Shown piece by piece: positions 35,731-44,756 of a stretch of DNA of 64,000 bases (positions are counted from its first letter, which is position 1; each line of letters starts with the position of its first letter). Below the pieces are notes generated by a model, which made no database searches, was not told the origin of the DNA, and saw only the letters and a list, made by a program, of their open reading frames with translations. The translations under genes were made by a program, and so were the position numbers. Source of the stretch: Lysobacter concretionis Ko07 = DSM 16239 (lineage in GTDB: Bacteria > Pseudomonadota > Gammaproteobacteria > Xanthomonadales > Xanthomonadaceae); NCBI RefSeq assembly GCF_000768345.1, contig NZ_AVPS01000003.1, positions 1 to 64,000 of the forward strand, read 5' to 3'.

Positions 35731-36483
35731 ATGACGCGTCGCGGACTGATATCCCTGCTGTTGGCAACACTGCTGTTGGCCGTGTCACCGGCCCGTGCGG
35801 GGCAGGCACGCATCGCGGTGGCCTCCAACTTCGGCGAGGTCGCCCGGCTGCTGGCGGATGACTACAGCCGTCGGTCCGGTCATGCCATCCAGGTCAGTAC
35901 CGCGTCCACCGGCAAGCTGTATGCGCAGATCGGCCATGGCGCGCCGTTCGACATCCTGCTGTCCGCCGATGACACCACACCGCTGAAGCTGGTCCGCGAG
36001 GGCCTGGCGATCGAGGCGTCGCTGTACGACTACGCCACCGGGCGGCTGGTGCTGTGGAGTCGCCGGCCGGAACTGGTGCGCGACGGCGAGGCGCTGCTGC
36101 GTGCAGGCACGTTCAACAAGCTGGCGATCGCCAACCCGGAGCTGGCCCCGTATGGGGCGGCGGCACGCGAACTGCTGACGCGGCTCGGCCGCTGGGACGC
36201 TCTGCAACCGAAGCTGGTGCTGGGCGAGAACGTCGGCCAGGCGATGCAGTTCGCCTTCACCGCCAATGCCGATGTCGGGCTGCTGCCGCGCTCGCTGGCG
36301 ATGGAAGCGGAGAAGAAAGTCGGCGGCTCGTCCTGGCTGGTGCCGCAGGAACAGTACCGGCCGATCGTGCAAAGTGCGGTGCTGCTGTCGCGGGCAAGGG
36401 ACAACGCCGCCGCCGTCGGGTTCCTGCAGTACCTGCGCGGTGACGCGGCACGTGCCGTCATCCGCGCCCATGGCTATGACTAG
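35731..36483 (+). CDS. modA: Molybdate ABC transporter, periplasmic binding protein
   Basis: This 250-residue protein has a signal peptide (residues ~1-24, LISLLLATLLLAVSPARA) and then a ModA-type binding fold. ASNFGEVARLLADDY and STASTGKLYAQIGHGAPFDI contribute the oxyanion-binding residues, and the GENVGQAMQFAFTANADVGLL hinge region follows. It captures molybdate in the periplasm for the molybdenum cofactor of NarG. It is the first gene of modABC and is divergent from ffh. No clear ModE box is visible. Confidence 0.93.
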   Translation: MTRRGLISLLLATLLLAVSPARAGQARIAVASNFGEVARLLADDYSRRSGHAIQVSTASTGKLYAQIGHGAPFDILLSADDTTPLKLVREGLAIEASLYDYATGRLVLWSRRPELVRDGEALLRAGTFNKLAIANPELAPYGAAARELLTRLGRWDALQPKLVLGENVGQAMQFAFTANADVGLLPRSLAMEAEKKVGGSSWLVPQEQYRPIVQSAVLLSRARDNAAAVGFLQYLRGDAARAVIRAHGYD

Positions 36484-36528
36484 CGGAATCCCCGGAAGCA
36501 GAGCTCGCGGGACAGGAGCCTGTGGGAC

Positions 36529-37203
36529 ATGAGTCCGCTGTGGCCCGCAATCCTCGTCACCGCCCGGCTTGCCGGCCTGACGACCTTGATCCTGCTGGTG
36601 CTGGGCATGCCGCTGGCGTGGTGGCTGGCGCGCACCCGCTCGGCGTGGCGGGTACCGATCGGCGCCGTGGTGGCGTTGCCGATGGTGCTGCCGCCGACCG
36701 TGCTCGGCTTCTACCTGCTGCTCGGCATGGGCCCGCACGGGCCACTGGGACAACTCACCGGCGCGCTCGGGCTGGGCACGCTGGCCTTCACCTTCGAAGG
36801 GCTGTTGCTGGCCTCGGTGCTGTATTCGCTGCCGTTCGTGGTGCACCCGCTGCAGGCCGGATTCGCCGGCATCGATGCGGCGGTGCTCGACGCGGCCGCG
36901 ACCTTGCGTGCATCGCCGCTGGACCGCTTCGTCAGCGTGGTGCTGCCGTTGTCGCGCCCGGCACTGGTCACCGCCACCCTGCTCGGGTTTGCGCACACGG
37001 TGGGCGAGTTCGGCGTGGTGCTGATGGTCGGCGGCAATATCGAAGGCGAGACGCGGGTGCTGTCGGTGCTGCTGTACGACCAGGTCGAGGCGATGGCTTA
37101 TGGCGATGCACATCTGCTGGCGGGCGGCTTGCTGCTGTTCTCGTTCTTGGCCCTGTTGCTGATGCAGCGCATGGGCAGACGCACGGTACTGGCCCATGAG
37201 TGA
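36529..37203 (+). CDS. modB: Molybdate ABC transporter permease
   Basis: This 224-residue inner-membrane permease has about five membrane segments. The cytoplasmic coupling motif of binding-protein transporters is present (LDAAATLRASPLDRFVSVVLPLS, EAA-like). PMVLPPTVLGFYLL is typical of ModB. It passes molybdate through the membrane using ModC ATPase activity. The 3' end overlaps modC by eight bases. Confidence 0.95.
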   Translation: MSPLWPAILVTARLAGLTTLILLVLGMPLAWWLARTRSAWRVPIGAVVALPMVLPPTVLGFYLLLGMGPHGPLGQLTGALGLGTLAFTFEGLLLASVLYSLPFVVHPLQAGFAGIDAAVLDAAATLRASPLDRFVSVVLPLSRPALVTATLLGFAHTVGEFGVVLMVGGNIEGETRVLSVLLYDQVEAMAYGDAHLLAGGLLLFSFLALLLMQRMGRRTVLAHE

Positions 37204-38296
37204 CGAGCGTCAGACGGATACCGGAACGGGGATCGAGATCGAGCTGCAGCATCGCCGCGGCAACTTCTCGCTGGACGTTGCGCTTCACCTGCCGGCCGAC
37301 GGGGTCAGCGTGGTGTTCGGTCCATCGGGCTGCGGCAAGAGCACCTTGTTACGTGCGATCGCCGGGCTGGAACCGGAGGCACGCGGGATCGTGCGGTTGA
37401 GGGATGAGGTCTGGCAGGACGAGCACCATCGCCTACCCGCGCACCAGCGCCGGGGCGGCGTGGTGTTCCAGCACGCGGCCTTGCTGCCGCACCTGTCAGT
37501 ACTCGACAACCTGCGCTACGGCTGGCGGCGTGCGGGCGGGACGGCGGCCTTGCTGGAAGAGTGGATCGACAAGCTTGAGCTCGCCCCCCTGCTTGCACGC
37601 CGTGCCGCGACCCTATCGGGCGGCGAGCAGCAGCGCGTGGCGTTGGCCCGCGCACTGGTATCACGGCCGCAATGGCTGCTGTTGGACGAGCCGCTCAGCG
37701 CACTGGATGGGGCGCGACGTGCGGAAATCCTGCCGTACCTGGAAGCCATCAAGCGCGATGCCGGCATCCCGATGCTGTACGTCACCCACTCGGTGGAGGA
37801 AGTGGCCCGGCTGGCCGATCATCTGGTGCTGCTGGATGCCGGACGGGTCACCGCCAGCGGCGCGGCGCTGGACGTGCTCAACCGACCCGACCTGCCCCTG
37901 GCGCTGCGCGAGGACGCCGGCGTGGTGTTGGAAGCCCGGGCATGCCACCAGGACGAGCATGGGCTGATCGAACTGGACACTCCCGCTGGCAGGCTGCATG
38001 CCCATGCTCCGGCCGCACGGGTGGGACACCGCCCCGGCACGCCACTGCGGGTACGCATACAGGCCCGCGATGTCAGCCTGGCCCTGCAGGCGCACACCGA
38101 CACCAGCCTGCTCAACCTGCTGCCGGCGACCATCACCGCCCTGTCGCCGCTACCGGGCGGGCAGGTGCAGATCCGCCTGGATGCCGGCGGCCAACTGCTG
38201 TTGGCGCGGGTATCGCACCGCTCGGTCGAACGGCTCGACCTGCGACCGGGACTGCAGCTGTGGGCCCAGATCAAGGCGGTCGCGCTGCTGGTGTGA
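37196..38296 (+). CDS. modC: Molybdate ABC transporter ATPase
   Basis: This 366-residue ATPase has Walker A GPSGCGKSTLL at ~40-50, the ABC signature LSGGEQQRVALARAL, Walker B LLLDEPLSALD and a switch His in YVTHSVEEV. The C-terminal ~100 residues (LNLLPATITALSPLPGGQVQ) form the molybdate-binding TOBE domain typical of ModC. Its start overlaps the end of modB. Confidence 0.95.
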   Translation: MSDERQTDTGTGIEIELQHRRGNFSLDVALHLPADGVSVVFGPSGCGKSTLLRAIAGLEPEARGIVRLRDEVWQDEHHRLPAHQRRGGVVFQHAALLPHLSVLDNLRYGWRRAGGTAALLEEWIDKLELAPLLARRAATLSGGEQQRVALARALVSRPQWLLLDEPLSALDGARRAEILPYLEAIKRDAGIPMLYVTHSVEEVARLADHLVLLDAGRVTASGAALDVLNRPDLPLALREDAGVVLEARACHQDEHGLIELDTPAGRLHAHAPAARVGHRPGTPLRVRIQARDVSLALQAHTDTSLLNLLPATITALSPLPGGQVQIRLDAGGQLLLARVSHRSVERLDLRPGLQLWAQIKAVALLV

Positions 38297-38351
38297 CGGT
38301 ATCGGTTCTGATCCACTGGATGCGGACACCCCGCAGGCCTACGGAGGCTGC

Positions 38352-39416
38352 ATGCCCCACCGAGTGACGCAACACGCTGGACTGGCCGGCCTCTCGCCGG
38401 CGTATTTCGGCATGGTCATGGCCACCGGCATCGTCTCGCTGGCGGCGTCGATGCAGGGCCTGCCGCGGTTGGCGAACGTCCTGTTCGCACTCAATGTCGC
38501 CATGTACGCCACCCTGTGGGTGCTGTATCTGATCCGCCTGTGGCGGCATCGTGACGCATTCCTGCAGGATCTGGGCGACCACCTGCGCGGCGCCGGTTTC
38601 TTCACCACGGTCGCCGCCAGCAGCGTGCTGGGAGCACAGTTCCTGCTGCTGGGAAACCAGCTGCAGATGGCGGTCATGCTGTGGGGGCTGGCGGTCGCGT
38701 TGTGGCTGCTGCTGACCTACACGATCTTCACCATCCTCACCGTCAAGGAGGACAAGCCGCCGCTGGATCAGGGCATCAACGGCGGCTGGCTGCTGGCGGT
38801 GGTCGCCACCCAGTCGCTGGCCGTGCTCAGCGCCCTGCTGGCCGCGCGCATCGACCAGCCATGGAAACTGGAGCTGAACTTCTTCGCGCTGTCGATGTGG
38901 CTCTGGGGCGGGATGCTCTACATCTGGATGATGGCGCTGATCTTCTACCGCTACGCCTTTTTCCGGTTCCAGCCGGGCGATCTGTCGCCGCCGTACTGGA
39001 TCAACATGGGCGCGATGGCGATCTCGACCCTGGCCGGCGCGCTGCTGGTGCACAACGCGCCGGACGCGCCGTTCCTGCGGTCGCTGCTGCCCTTCATCAA
39101 GGGCTTCACGATTTTCTATTGGGCCACCGGCACCTGGTGGATCCCGATGCTGGTGGTGCTGGCCGTCTGGCGGCATGTCTACAAGCGCTACCCGCTGCGG
39201 TACGACCCGTTGTACTGGGGTGCGGTGTTCCCGCTGGGCATGTATTCGGCATGCACGCACGAGCTGGCGCGGGTGATGGATCTGCCGTTCCTGGAGCCGC
39301 TGCCGACGGTGTTCCTCGGCGTGGCCCTGCTGGCGTGGCTGGGCGCCTTTACCGGTGCGATGCGGCAGGCCGTGCGGGTCGTGATCACGTCAGCCACCAA
39401 CCCGGCCTGGAAGTAA
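38352..39416 (+). CDS. TDT-family (SLAC1/TehA-like) membrane transporter
   Basis: This 354-residue protein has about ten hydrophobic segments and the SLAC1/TehA signature at the start (LSPAYFGMVMATGIVSLAAS). The family includes anion channels, tellurite-resistance TehA and C4-dicarboxylate or sulfite transporters. The ATG at 38352 has an ACGGAGG site. Its place beside nitrate genes suggests anion transport, perhaps nitrite or nitrate, but the substrate is not determined by sequence. Confidence 0.85.
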   Translation: MPHRVTQHAGLAGLSPAYFGMVMATGIVSLAASMQGLPRLANVLFALNVAMYATLWVLYLIRLWRHRDAFLQDLGDHLRGAGFFTTVAASSVLGAQFLLLGNQLQMAVMLWGLAVALWLLLTYTIFTILTVKEDKPPLDQGINGGWLLAVVATQSLAVLSALLAARIDQPWKLELNFFALSMWLWGGMLYIWMMALIFYRYAFFRFQPGDLSPPYWINMGAMAISTLAGALLVHNAPDAPFLRSLLPFIKGFTIFYWATGTWWIPMLVVLAVWRHVYKRYPLRYDPLYWGAVFPLGMYSACTHELARVMDLPFLEPLPTVFLGVALLAWLGAFTGAMRQAVRVVITSATNPAWK

Positions 39417-39518
39417 ATCCAGGCCGGTTCGCGCCGTCCGCCGCTACCAGCGCGCGATGACTGAATAGATGCGGCAAACGGCACGCCGCCGCCAAACGCT
39501 GATCCCGGCGCGCTGCAC

Positions 39519-40844
39519 TCAGCCGCGGACCCGGTCCAGCGCCACGGCGTCGATGATTTCCGGCAGGTCGGTCTGGCCATCGATCTGCGGGAAGCTGCGA
39601 CGCTCCATGCGGCGGATCGCGAAGTGCATCCATGCCAGCGCTCCGGCCACCAGCAGGAACAGCAGCATGAAACAGCTGCTCCAGATGCCGGTCAGGTCGT
39701 TCAGGGCGCCAAAGGTGATCGGCAGGACGAACCCGCCCAGCCCGCCGATCATGCCCACCACGCCACCGACCGCGCCGACGTGATGCGGGTAATAGGCCGG
39801 GATGTGCTTGTACACGGCGGCCTTGCCGAGCGACATGAAGAACCCCAGCACGAACACCAGCACGGTGAACGGCACCACGCCGATCGCCAGCCGGAAGCTG
39901 ATGTCGCCCTCGATGCCCTTCACCACGTACTGGGTGTCCGGGTAGGCCAGCAGGAAGGTGCACACCACCGACACGCCGAAGGTCCAGTACATCACTGTGC
40001 GTGCGCCGAGCTTGTCCGACATCCAGCCGCCGACGATGCGGAACAGGCTGGCCGGAATCGAGTAGCACGCGGCCAGCAGTCCGGCGGTTTTCAGATCGAG
40101 TTCATAGGCTCCCATCAGATAGCGCGGCAGCCACAATGCCAGCGCCACGAACGCACCGAACACGAAGAAGTAGTACAGCGAAAAACGCCACACCTGCAGG
40201 TTCTTCAGCGGCGCCATCTGCTCCCGGAACGGCATCGGCTTGACGCCACTTTTGCGGCGCTCGGCTAGCGACGGGTCGTCGTCCGTCAACAGGTAGAACA
40301 CCACGGCCACCACCGCCAGCCCCACCGCCCAGACCTTGGCGACCATCATCCAGCCGAATGCGACCATCACCAGCGGGGCCAGCAGCTTGGTCACCGCCGA
40401 GCCGATGTTTCCGGCACCGAAGATGCCCAGTGCGGTGCCCTGCCGGTTGGCCGGGAACCACTTGGACACGTAGGCCACGCCGACCGAGAACGAGCCGCCG
40501 GAGATGCCCACGAACAGGGCCGCAACCAGGAACTGCGGGTAGGTCTCCGCGTACGTCAGCATCCAGGTGGCGGCGGCGCCACATAGCATGACCAACGCGA
40601 GCACCCGCCGACCGCCGAACTGGTCGGCCCAGATCCCCAGGAACACCCGAATCACCGACCCGGTGAGCACCGGAGTGGCGATCAGCAATCCGAACTGGGT
40701 GTCGTTGAGCCCGAGCTGCTCCTTGATCTGGATGCCGATGATCGAAAAGATCATCCACACCGCGAAACAGGTGGTGAAGGCGAACGTGCTGAGCCACAGG
40801 GCCCGCTGCTGTTGTCCGCTGGATATCAGGGAGAGGTCTTGCAT
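39519..40844 (-). CDS. narK1: Nitrate/nitrite transporter, NarK1 type
   Basis: This 441-residue MFS protein has 12 membrane segments. The nitrate-porter features are GIWADQFGGRRVLAL between helices 2 and 3, GISGGSFSVGVAYVSKWFP and GIFGAGNIGSAVTKL (glycine-rich nitrate signature). It probably brings nitrate in by proton symport. ATG 40844 has a GGAAG site; a longer frame upstream crosses a terminator-like hairpin. It follows the nar operon on the same strand but is separated from it by that hairpin. Confidence 0.9.
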   Translation of the reverse strand: MQDLSLISSGQQQRALWLSTFAFTTCFAVWMIFSIIGIQIKEQLGLNDTQFGLLIATPVLTGSVIRVFLGIWADQFGGRRVLALVMLCGAAATWMLTYAETYPQFLVAALFVGISGGSFSVGVAYVSKWFPANRQGTALGIFGAGNIGSAVTKLLAPLVMVAFGWMMVAKVWAVGLAVVAVVFYLLTDDDPSLAERRKSGVKPMPFREQMAPLKNLQVWRFSLYYFFVFGAFVALALWLPRYLMGAYELDLKTAGLLAACYSIPASLFRIVGGWMSDKLGARTVMYWTFGVSVVCTFLLAYPDTQYVVKGIEGDISFRLAIGVVPFTVLVFVLGFFMSLGKAAVYKHIPAYYPHHVGAVGGVVGMIGGLGGFVLPITFGALNDLTGIWSSCFMLLFLLVAGALAWMHFAIRRMERRSFPQIDGQTDLPEIIDAVALDRVRG

Positions 40845-40865
40845 GCTGATGCTTCCGGTAGGTAG

Positions 40866-40896
40866 AAAAAGCCGGCGACCCGATGGCAGCCGGCTT
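40866..40896 (-). terminator. Terminator after the nar operon
   Basis: AAGCCGGC and GCCGGCTT pair across a 12-base loop. The coding strand continues with a run of five Ts. It lies between the PpiC-type gene and narK1, so it would end narGHJI transcripts. Confidence 0.7.
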
Positions 40897-40916
40897 GGGA
40901 TCACGACCGCGCGGCC

Positions 40917-41825
40917 TCAGGCCGCCAGCGCCTCGATGGCGTCCAGGCCACGCACCTCGTAGCGCTCCTGCAGTTCCACCAGGTAATGCTGGAGTTCACG
41001 CTGCCGGACCTGGAGTTCGAGGTAGTCGGAAATCCGCTCGCGGACCTGGTCGAACGCCAGCGGCTCGCCGGCTTCAATCCCGTCCACGCTGACCACGTGA
41101 TAGCCCCAGCGCGACTCCACCGGGAACGCGGCCAGACCGACCCGCAGGCGGAAGACCTGGCGATCAAACTCCGGCGTGCTCTGGCCGCGTTCCAGCCAGC
41201 CCAGCTCGCCCGCCTGCTCCTTCGACGGACAGTCGGAGTGACGCATCGCGAAATCGGCAAACAGCACCGGATCGGCCTGCAATTCGGCAATCAGCCGCTC
41301 GCCCTCGCTGCGCGCATTGAAGCGGCCGGTGATGTCGTCGGCCGGCGCGCCGAGCAGGATGTGCCGCACCCGGATGCGGTCCGGGCTGTGGAAGCGCTCG
41401 CGGTTCTGCTCGTAGTAGCGCAGGCAGTCGTCTTCGGACGGAACCCGGTCCTCGATCTCGCGTTCCAGCAGCACGCGGATCTGCGCCTCTTCCGCGGATT
41501 CGCGGCCGACCGGCTCGGCCTCGGCCGCCAGCCCGAGTCGCTCGACCTCACGTCGCAGCAATTCGCGCACCACCAGCGCACGGGCGGCGTCGGCACGTGA
41601 GTGCTCCGGCGTGATCGCGCGATGGTGCTGCATTTCCTGGGCGATCTCGGCCTCGCTGATCGGCGCATCGCCGACGAACAGGTAGCATGGCGCGGGTTGG
41701 CCGAGGCTGCGTGGGCCTTCGCCCGCCTCGTCGTGTCGATGGCCGTCGGCATCGGCGGAAACCGGATTCTGCGAATCGATGACGGTGATCGGCAAGATGC
41801 GGGACGGCAGTCCGTTCCGGCTCAT
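40917..41825 (-). CDS. PpiC/parvulin-type peptidyl-prolyl isomerase of the nar operon
   Basis: This 302-residue protein has an N-terminal NifM/SurA-like helical region (APISEAEIAQEMQHHRA) and a parvulin domain at ~155-260 (RVRHILLGA, LFADFAMRHSDCPSKEQAGE, WGYHVVSVDG). There is no signal peptide, so it acts in the cytoplasm. Its start overlaps the narI stop (ATGA-type), so it is the last gene of narGHJI. NifM-like isomerases in nar operons are known, for example in Pseudomonas, and probably help fold the reductase. Confidence 0.87.
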   Translation of the reverse strand: MSRNGLPSRILPITVIDSQNPVSADADGHRHDEAGEGPRSLGQPAPCYLFVGDAPISEAEIAQEMQHHRAITPEHSRADAARALVVRELLRREVERLGLAAEAEPVGRESAEEAQIRVLLEREIEDRVPSEDDCLRYYEQNRERFHSPDRIRVRHILLGAPADDITGRFNARSEGERLIAELQADPVLFADFAMRHSDCPSKEQAGELGWLERGQSTPEFDRQVFRLRVGLAAFPVESRWGYHVVSVDGIEAGEPLAFDQVRERISDYLELQVRQRELQHYLVELQERYEVRGLDAIEALAA

Positions 41826-42535
41826 CACTTGCTCCTCGGGCCGTAGCGCCACGCCGCCTGGCGACGGCGCACCACTTGATAGGGCCGCCACAGGTAGCTC
41901 ACCGGAATGCTCCACACATGCACCAGCCGGGTGAACGGTGCGACCAGGAACAGGGTCATGCCGAGGAAGATGTGCGCCTTGTAGACCCAGTGCACGTTGG
42001 CGACGAAATCGGCGGCGCCGGCGCGGAAGGTGACGATGTGCTGCGCCCATTCGCCCAGCGCGACCATCACGCTGCCGTCCAGGTGTTGGGTCGAGATGGC
42101 GATGCTGACCAGGCCCAGCACCAGTTGCGCGAACAGCAGCATCAGGATCACCGCATCGCCACGGGTACCGGTGGCACGCACGCGCGGATTGAACAGCCGG
42201 CGCACCAGCAGGATGACGATGCCGACGAAACACATGGCGCCGAACACGCCGCCCACCACCATCGCCAGCAACTGCTTCTGCGGTGCGGTGACAAATACCT
42301 CGTACACCGCATGCGGTGTCAGCAGGCCGACCAGATGGCCAGCGAGAATCGCCAGGATGCCGACATGGAACAGGTTGCTGCCCAGCCGCATGCCGCGATC
42401 CGACAGCATCTGGCTGGAGCCGGTACGCCAGGTGTAGGCGGCCCGGTCAAACCGCGCCCAACTGCCGATGAAGAACACCGCCAGTGCGATGTAGGGATAG
42501 ATCTGGAACGCGAACTGGTTGATGTGATCACTCAT
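41825..42535 (-). CDS. narI: Respiratory nitrate reductase, gamma (cytochrome b) subunit
   Basis: This 236-residue membrane protein has five transmembrane helices. It contains the haem-ligating histidines of NarI, including FHVGILAILAGHLVGLL near residues 55-71 and HWVYKAHIFLG near the C-terminus. It oxidises quinol and passes electrons to NarH. The ATG at 42535 overlaps the narJ stop. Confidence 0.95.
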   Translation of the reverse strand: MSDHINQFAFQIYPYIALAVFFIGSWARFDRAAYTWRTGSSQMLSDRGMRLGSNLFHVGILAILAGHLVGLLTPHAVYEVFVTAPQKQLLAMVVGGVFGAMCFVGIVILLVRRLFNPRVRATGTRGDAVILMLLFAQLVLGLVSIAISTQHLDGSVMVALGEWAQHIVTFRAGAADFVANVHWVYKAHIFLGMTLFLVAPFTRLVHVWSIPVSYLWRPYQVVRRRQAAWRYGPRSK

Positions 42536-43215
42536 GGTTGCACCTGTGCGGCAGCTTTGGGACGACCGGCGGGTCGACTGGTGGGCGGGCAATCCTCGCC
42601 GGGGGCTTCGGCGCCGAAACGCACCGCCTCTTCCTCCCACAGACGATCCATGACCTCCGGCGTGTCATCGCGCGGCTCTTCGCTGGCACGCTTGCGGAAC
42701 ACGCCCAGATCGAGCTTTCCGTCGGCGTATTCCACCAGCAGTTCGAACAGCAGCGCGTACGGGCTTTCGCGCTCGGCGGCGCGGGCCGCGAGCAGGCCGA
42801 CGATGTTGCTGACGTGCTGCAGCCAATCACGCGCTTCGGCTTCCGGCCGGTGGCCCAGGTACTCCAGCAACAGCGGCAGGTAGTCCGGAAGCTCCTTGGC
42901 GGCCAGCTCGAAGCCGTTCTTGCGATAGGCCTCGATCAGGTCGACCATCGCCTGGCCGCGATCGCGCGACTCGCCGTGGATGTGCTCGAACAGCAACAGG
43001 CTCATCGAGCGGCCACGGTCGAACAGGCGCAGCCAGCGGTCCTGTGCGGTCAACGGATCGGTATCGAGCAGCCCGCGGACGAAGTCGGCCAATGCGCGCC
43101 GACGTGCCGGCGACAGCGCAGGATCGTTGGCCGCTTCCAGCAACTCCTCGCGGTGTTGCCACAACGCGTCCTGCGGGTAGTCCATCAGCACGCCCACCAG
43201 TTTGAGCAGGCTCAT
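42532..43215 (-). CDS. narJ: Nitrate reductase assembly chaperone NarJ
   Basis: This 227-residue all-helical TorD/NarJ-family chaperone has LLKLVGVLMDYPQDALWQHRE at the start and a central SLLLFEHIHGESRDRGQAMVDL motif typical of NarJ. It binds NarG for molybdenum cofactor insertion and is not part of the final enzyme. The C-terminus is long and Pro/Arg-rich. It overlaps narH and narI by four bases each. Confidence 0.95.
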   Translation of the reverse strand: MSLLKLVGVLMDYPQDALWQHREELLEAANDPALSPARRRALADFVRGLLDTDPLTAQDRWLRLFDRGRSMSLLLFEHIHGESRDRGQAMVDLIEAYRKNGFELAAKELPDYLPLLLEYLGHRPEAEARDWLQHVSNIVGLLAARAAERESPYALLFELLVEYADGKLDLGVFRKRASEEPRDDTPEVMDRLWEEEAVRFGAEAPGEDCPPTSRPAGRPKAAAQVQP

Positions 43216-44756
43216 GACGTCACCTCCTGGTCTTCCTGCCGGTTGGGATGCACCACGTAACGGGTCGTCTTGCGCGCACCGAACAGGTCCGCCGGGCTGT
43301 CGCCGTTGCAGCCGTCACCGAAGGTGAACCCGCAACCGCCACGTTCGCCGAAGGCATCGTCGGCGTACTCGCGGTGGGCTGACGGAATCACGAATCGGTC
43401 CTCGTAGTCGGCGATGGCCAGATAGCGGTACATCTCCTCAGCCTGGGCCGCGGTCAGTCCGGCCTGCTGCAGTACCGCCAGGTCCTCGATGCCATCGACG
43501 TTCTTGGCCCGGCGCCAGGCACGCATCGCCATGAGCCGCTCCAGCGCACGCACCACCGGCGCCTCGTCGCCGGCAGTCAGCAGGTTGGCCAGGTAGCGCA
43601 CCGGAATGCGCAGCGAGGCGATGTCGGGCAATTCGCCGTTCATGCCGATGCGGCCGCGCTCGGCGGCGGACTGGATCGGCGACAACGGCGGCACGTACCA
43701 GACCATCGGCAGCGTGCGGTATTCCGGGTGCAGCGGCAGCGCGAGCTTCCAGTCGATCGCCATCTTGTAGACCGGCGAGCCCTTGGCCGCCTCCAGCCAG
43801 CTGTCCGTGATGCCTTCCTTGCGCGCGGCGGCGATCACTTGCGGGTCGAACGGGTCCAGGAAGATGTCCAGGTGTGCCTGGTACAGGTCCTTTTCCGCCG
43901 GTACCGACGCCGCTTCCTCGATACGGTCGGCGTCGTACAGCATCACGCCCAGATAGCGGATGCGGCCGACGCAGGTTTCCGAGCACACCGTCGGCTCGCC
44001 CATCTCGATACGCGGGTAGCAAAAGGTGCACTTCTCGGATTTACCGCTCTTCCAGTTGTAGTAGATCTTCTTGTACGGACACGCCGACACGCACATGCGC
44101 CAGCCGCGGCACTTGTCCTGGTCGATCAGCACGATGCCGTCTTCCTCGCGCTTGTAGATCGCGCCCGACGGGCACGCCGAGACGCAGGCCGGGTTGAGGC
44201 AGTGCTCGCACAGGCGGGGCAGGTACATCATGAAAGTCTTTTCGAAGGCGCCGTAGATCTCCTTCTGGATGCCGTCGAAGTTGCGATCTTTAGCCCGCTT
44301 GGCGAACTCGGTGCCCAGGATCTCCTCCCAGTTCGGACCCCATTCGATCTTCTGCATGCGCTGGCCGGTGATCAGCGAGCGCGGCCGTGCGGTTGGCTGG
44401 TGCTTCACTTCCGGCGCGTTGTGCAGGTGCTGGTAGTCGAAGTCGAACGGCTCGTAGTAGTCGTCGATCTGCGGCAGGTCGGGGTTGGCGAAAATCTTCG
44501 ACAGCATCCGCCAGCGGCCACCGGCGCGCGGCACCAGCTTTCCAGCGCGGGTACGCACCCAACCGCCGTTCCACTTGTCCTGGTTTTCCCAGTCTTTCGG
44601 GTAGCCGATACCGGGCTTGGTCTCGACGTTGTTGAACCAGGCGTACTCGACGCCCTCGCGCGAGGTCCAGACGTTCTTGCAGGTGATCGAGCAGGTATGG
44701 CACCCGATGCACTTGTCCAGGTTCAGCACCATCGCAATCTGTGCGCGGACCTTCAT
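43212..44756 (-). CDS. narH: Respiratory nitrate reductase, beta (Fe-S) subunit
   Basis: This 514-residue electron-transfer subunit has four cysteine clusters: CIGCHTCSITC at the start, CEHCLNPACVSACP, CRGWRMCVSACP (with the Trp of the 3Fe-4S cluster) and CTFCYPRIEMGEPTVCSETC. They carry electrons from NarI haems to NarG. ATG 44756 overlaps the narG stop by one base. All cluster ligands are visible. Confidence 0.97.
   Translation of the reverse strand: MKVRAQIAMVLNLDKCIGCHTCSITCKNVWTSREGVEYAWFNNVETKPGIGYPKDWENQDKWNGGWVRTRAGKLVPRAGGRWRMLSKIFANPDLPQIDDYYEPFDFDYQHLHNAPEVKHQPTARPRSLITGQRMQKIEWGPNWEEILGTEFAKRAKDRNFDGIQKEIYGAFEKTFMMYLPRLCEHCLNPACVSACPSGAIYKREEDGIVLIDQDKCRGWRMCVSACPYKKIYYNWKSGKSEKCTFCYPRIEMGEPTVCSETCVGRIRYLGVMLYDADRIEEAASVPAEKDLYQAHLDIFLDPFDPQVIAAARKEGITDSWLEAAKGSPVYKMAIDWKLALPLHPEYRTLPMVWYVPPLSPIQSAAERGRIGMNGELPDIASLRIPVRYLANLLTAGDEAPVVRALERLMAMRAWRRAKNVDGIEDLAVLQQAGLTAAQAEEMYRYLAIADYEDRFVIPSAHREYADDAFGERGGCGFTFGDGCNGDSPADLFGARKTTRYVVHPNRQEDQEVTS

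Noticed and set aside
33978-35861. 627-codon plus-strand frame across rpsP and ffh
   Set aside because: It is a shadow of two well-identified genes on the other strand.
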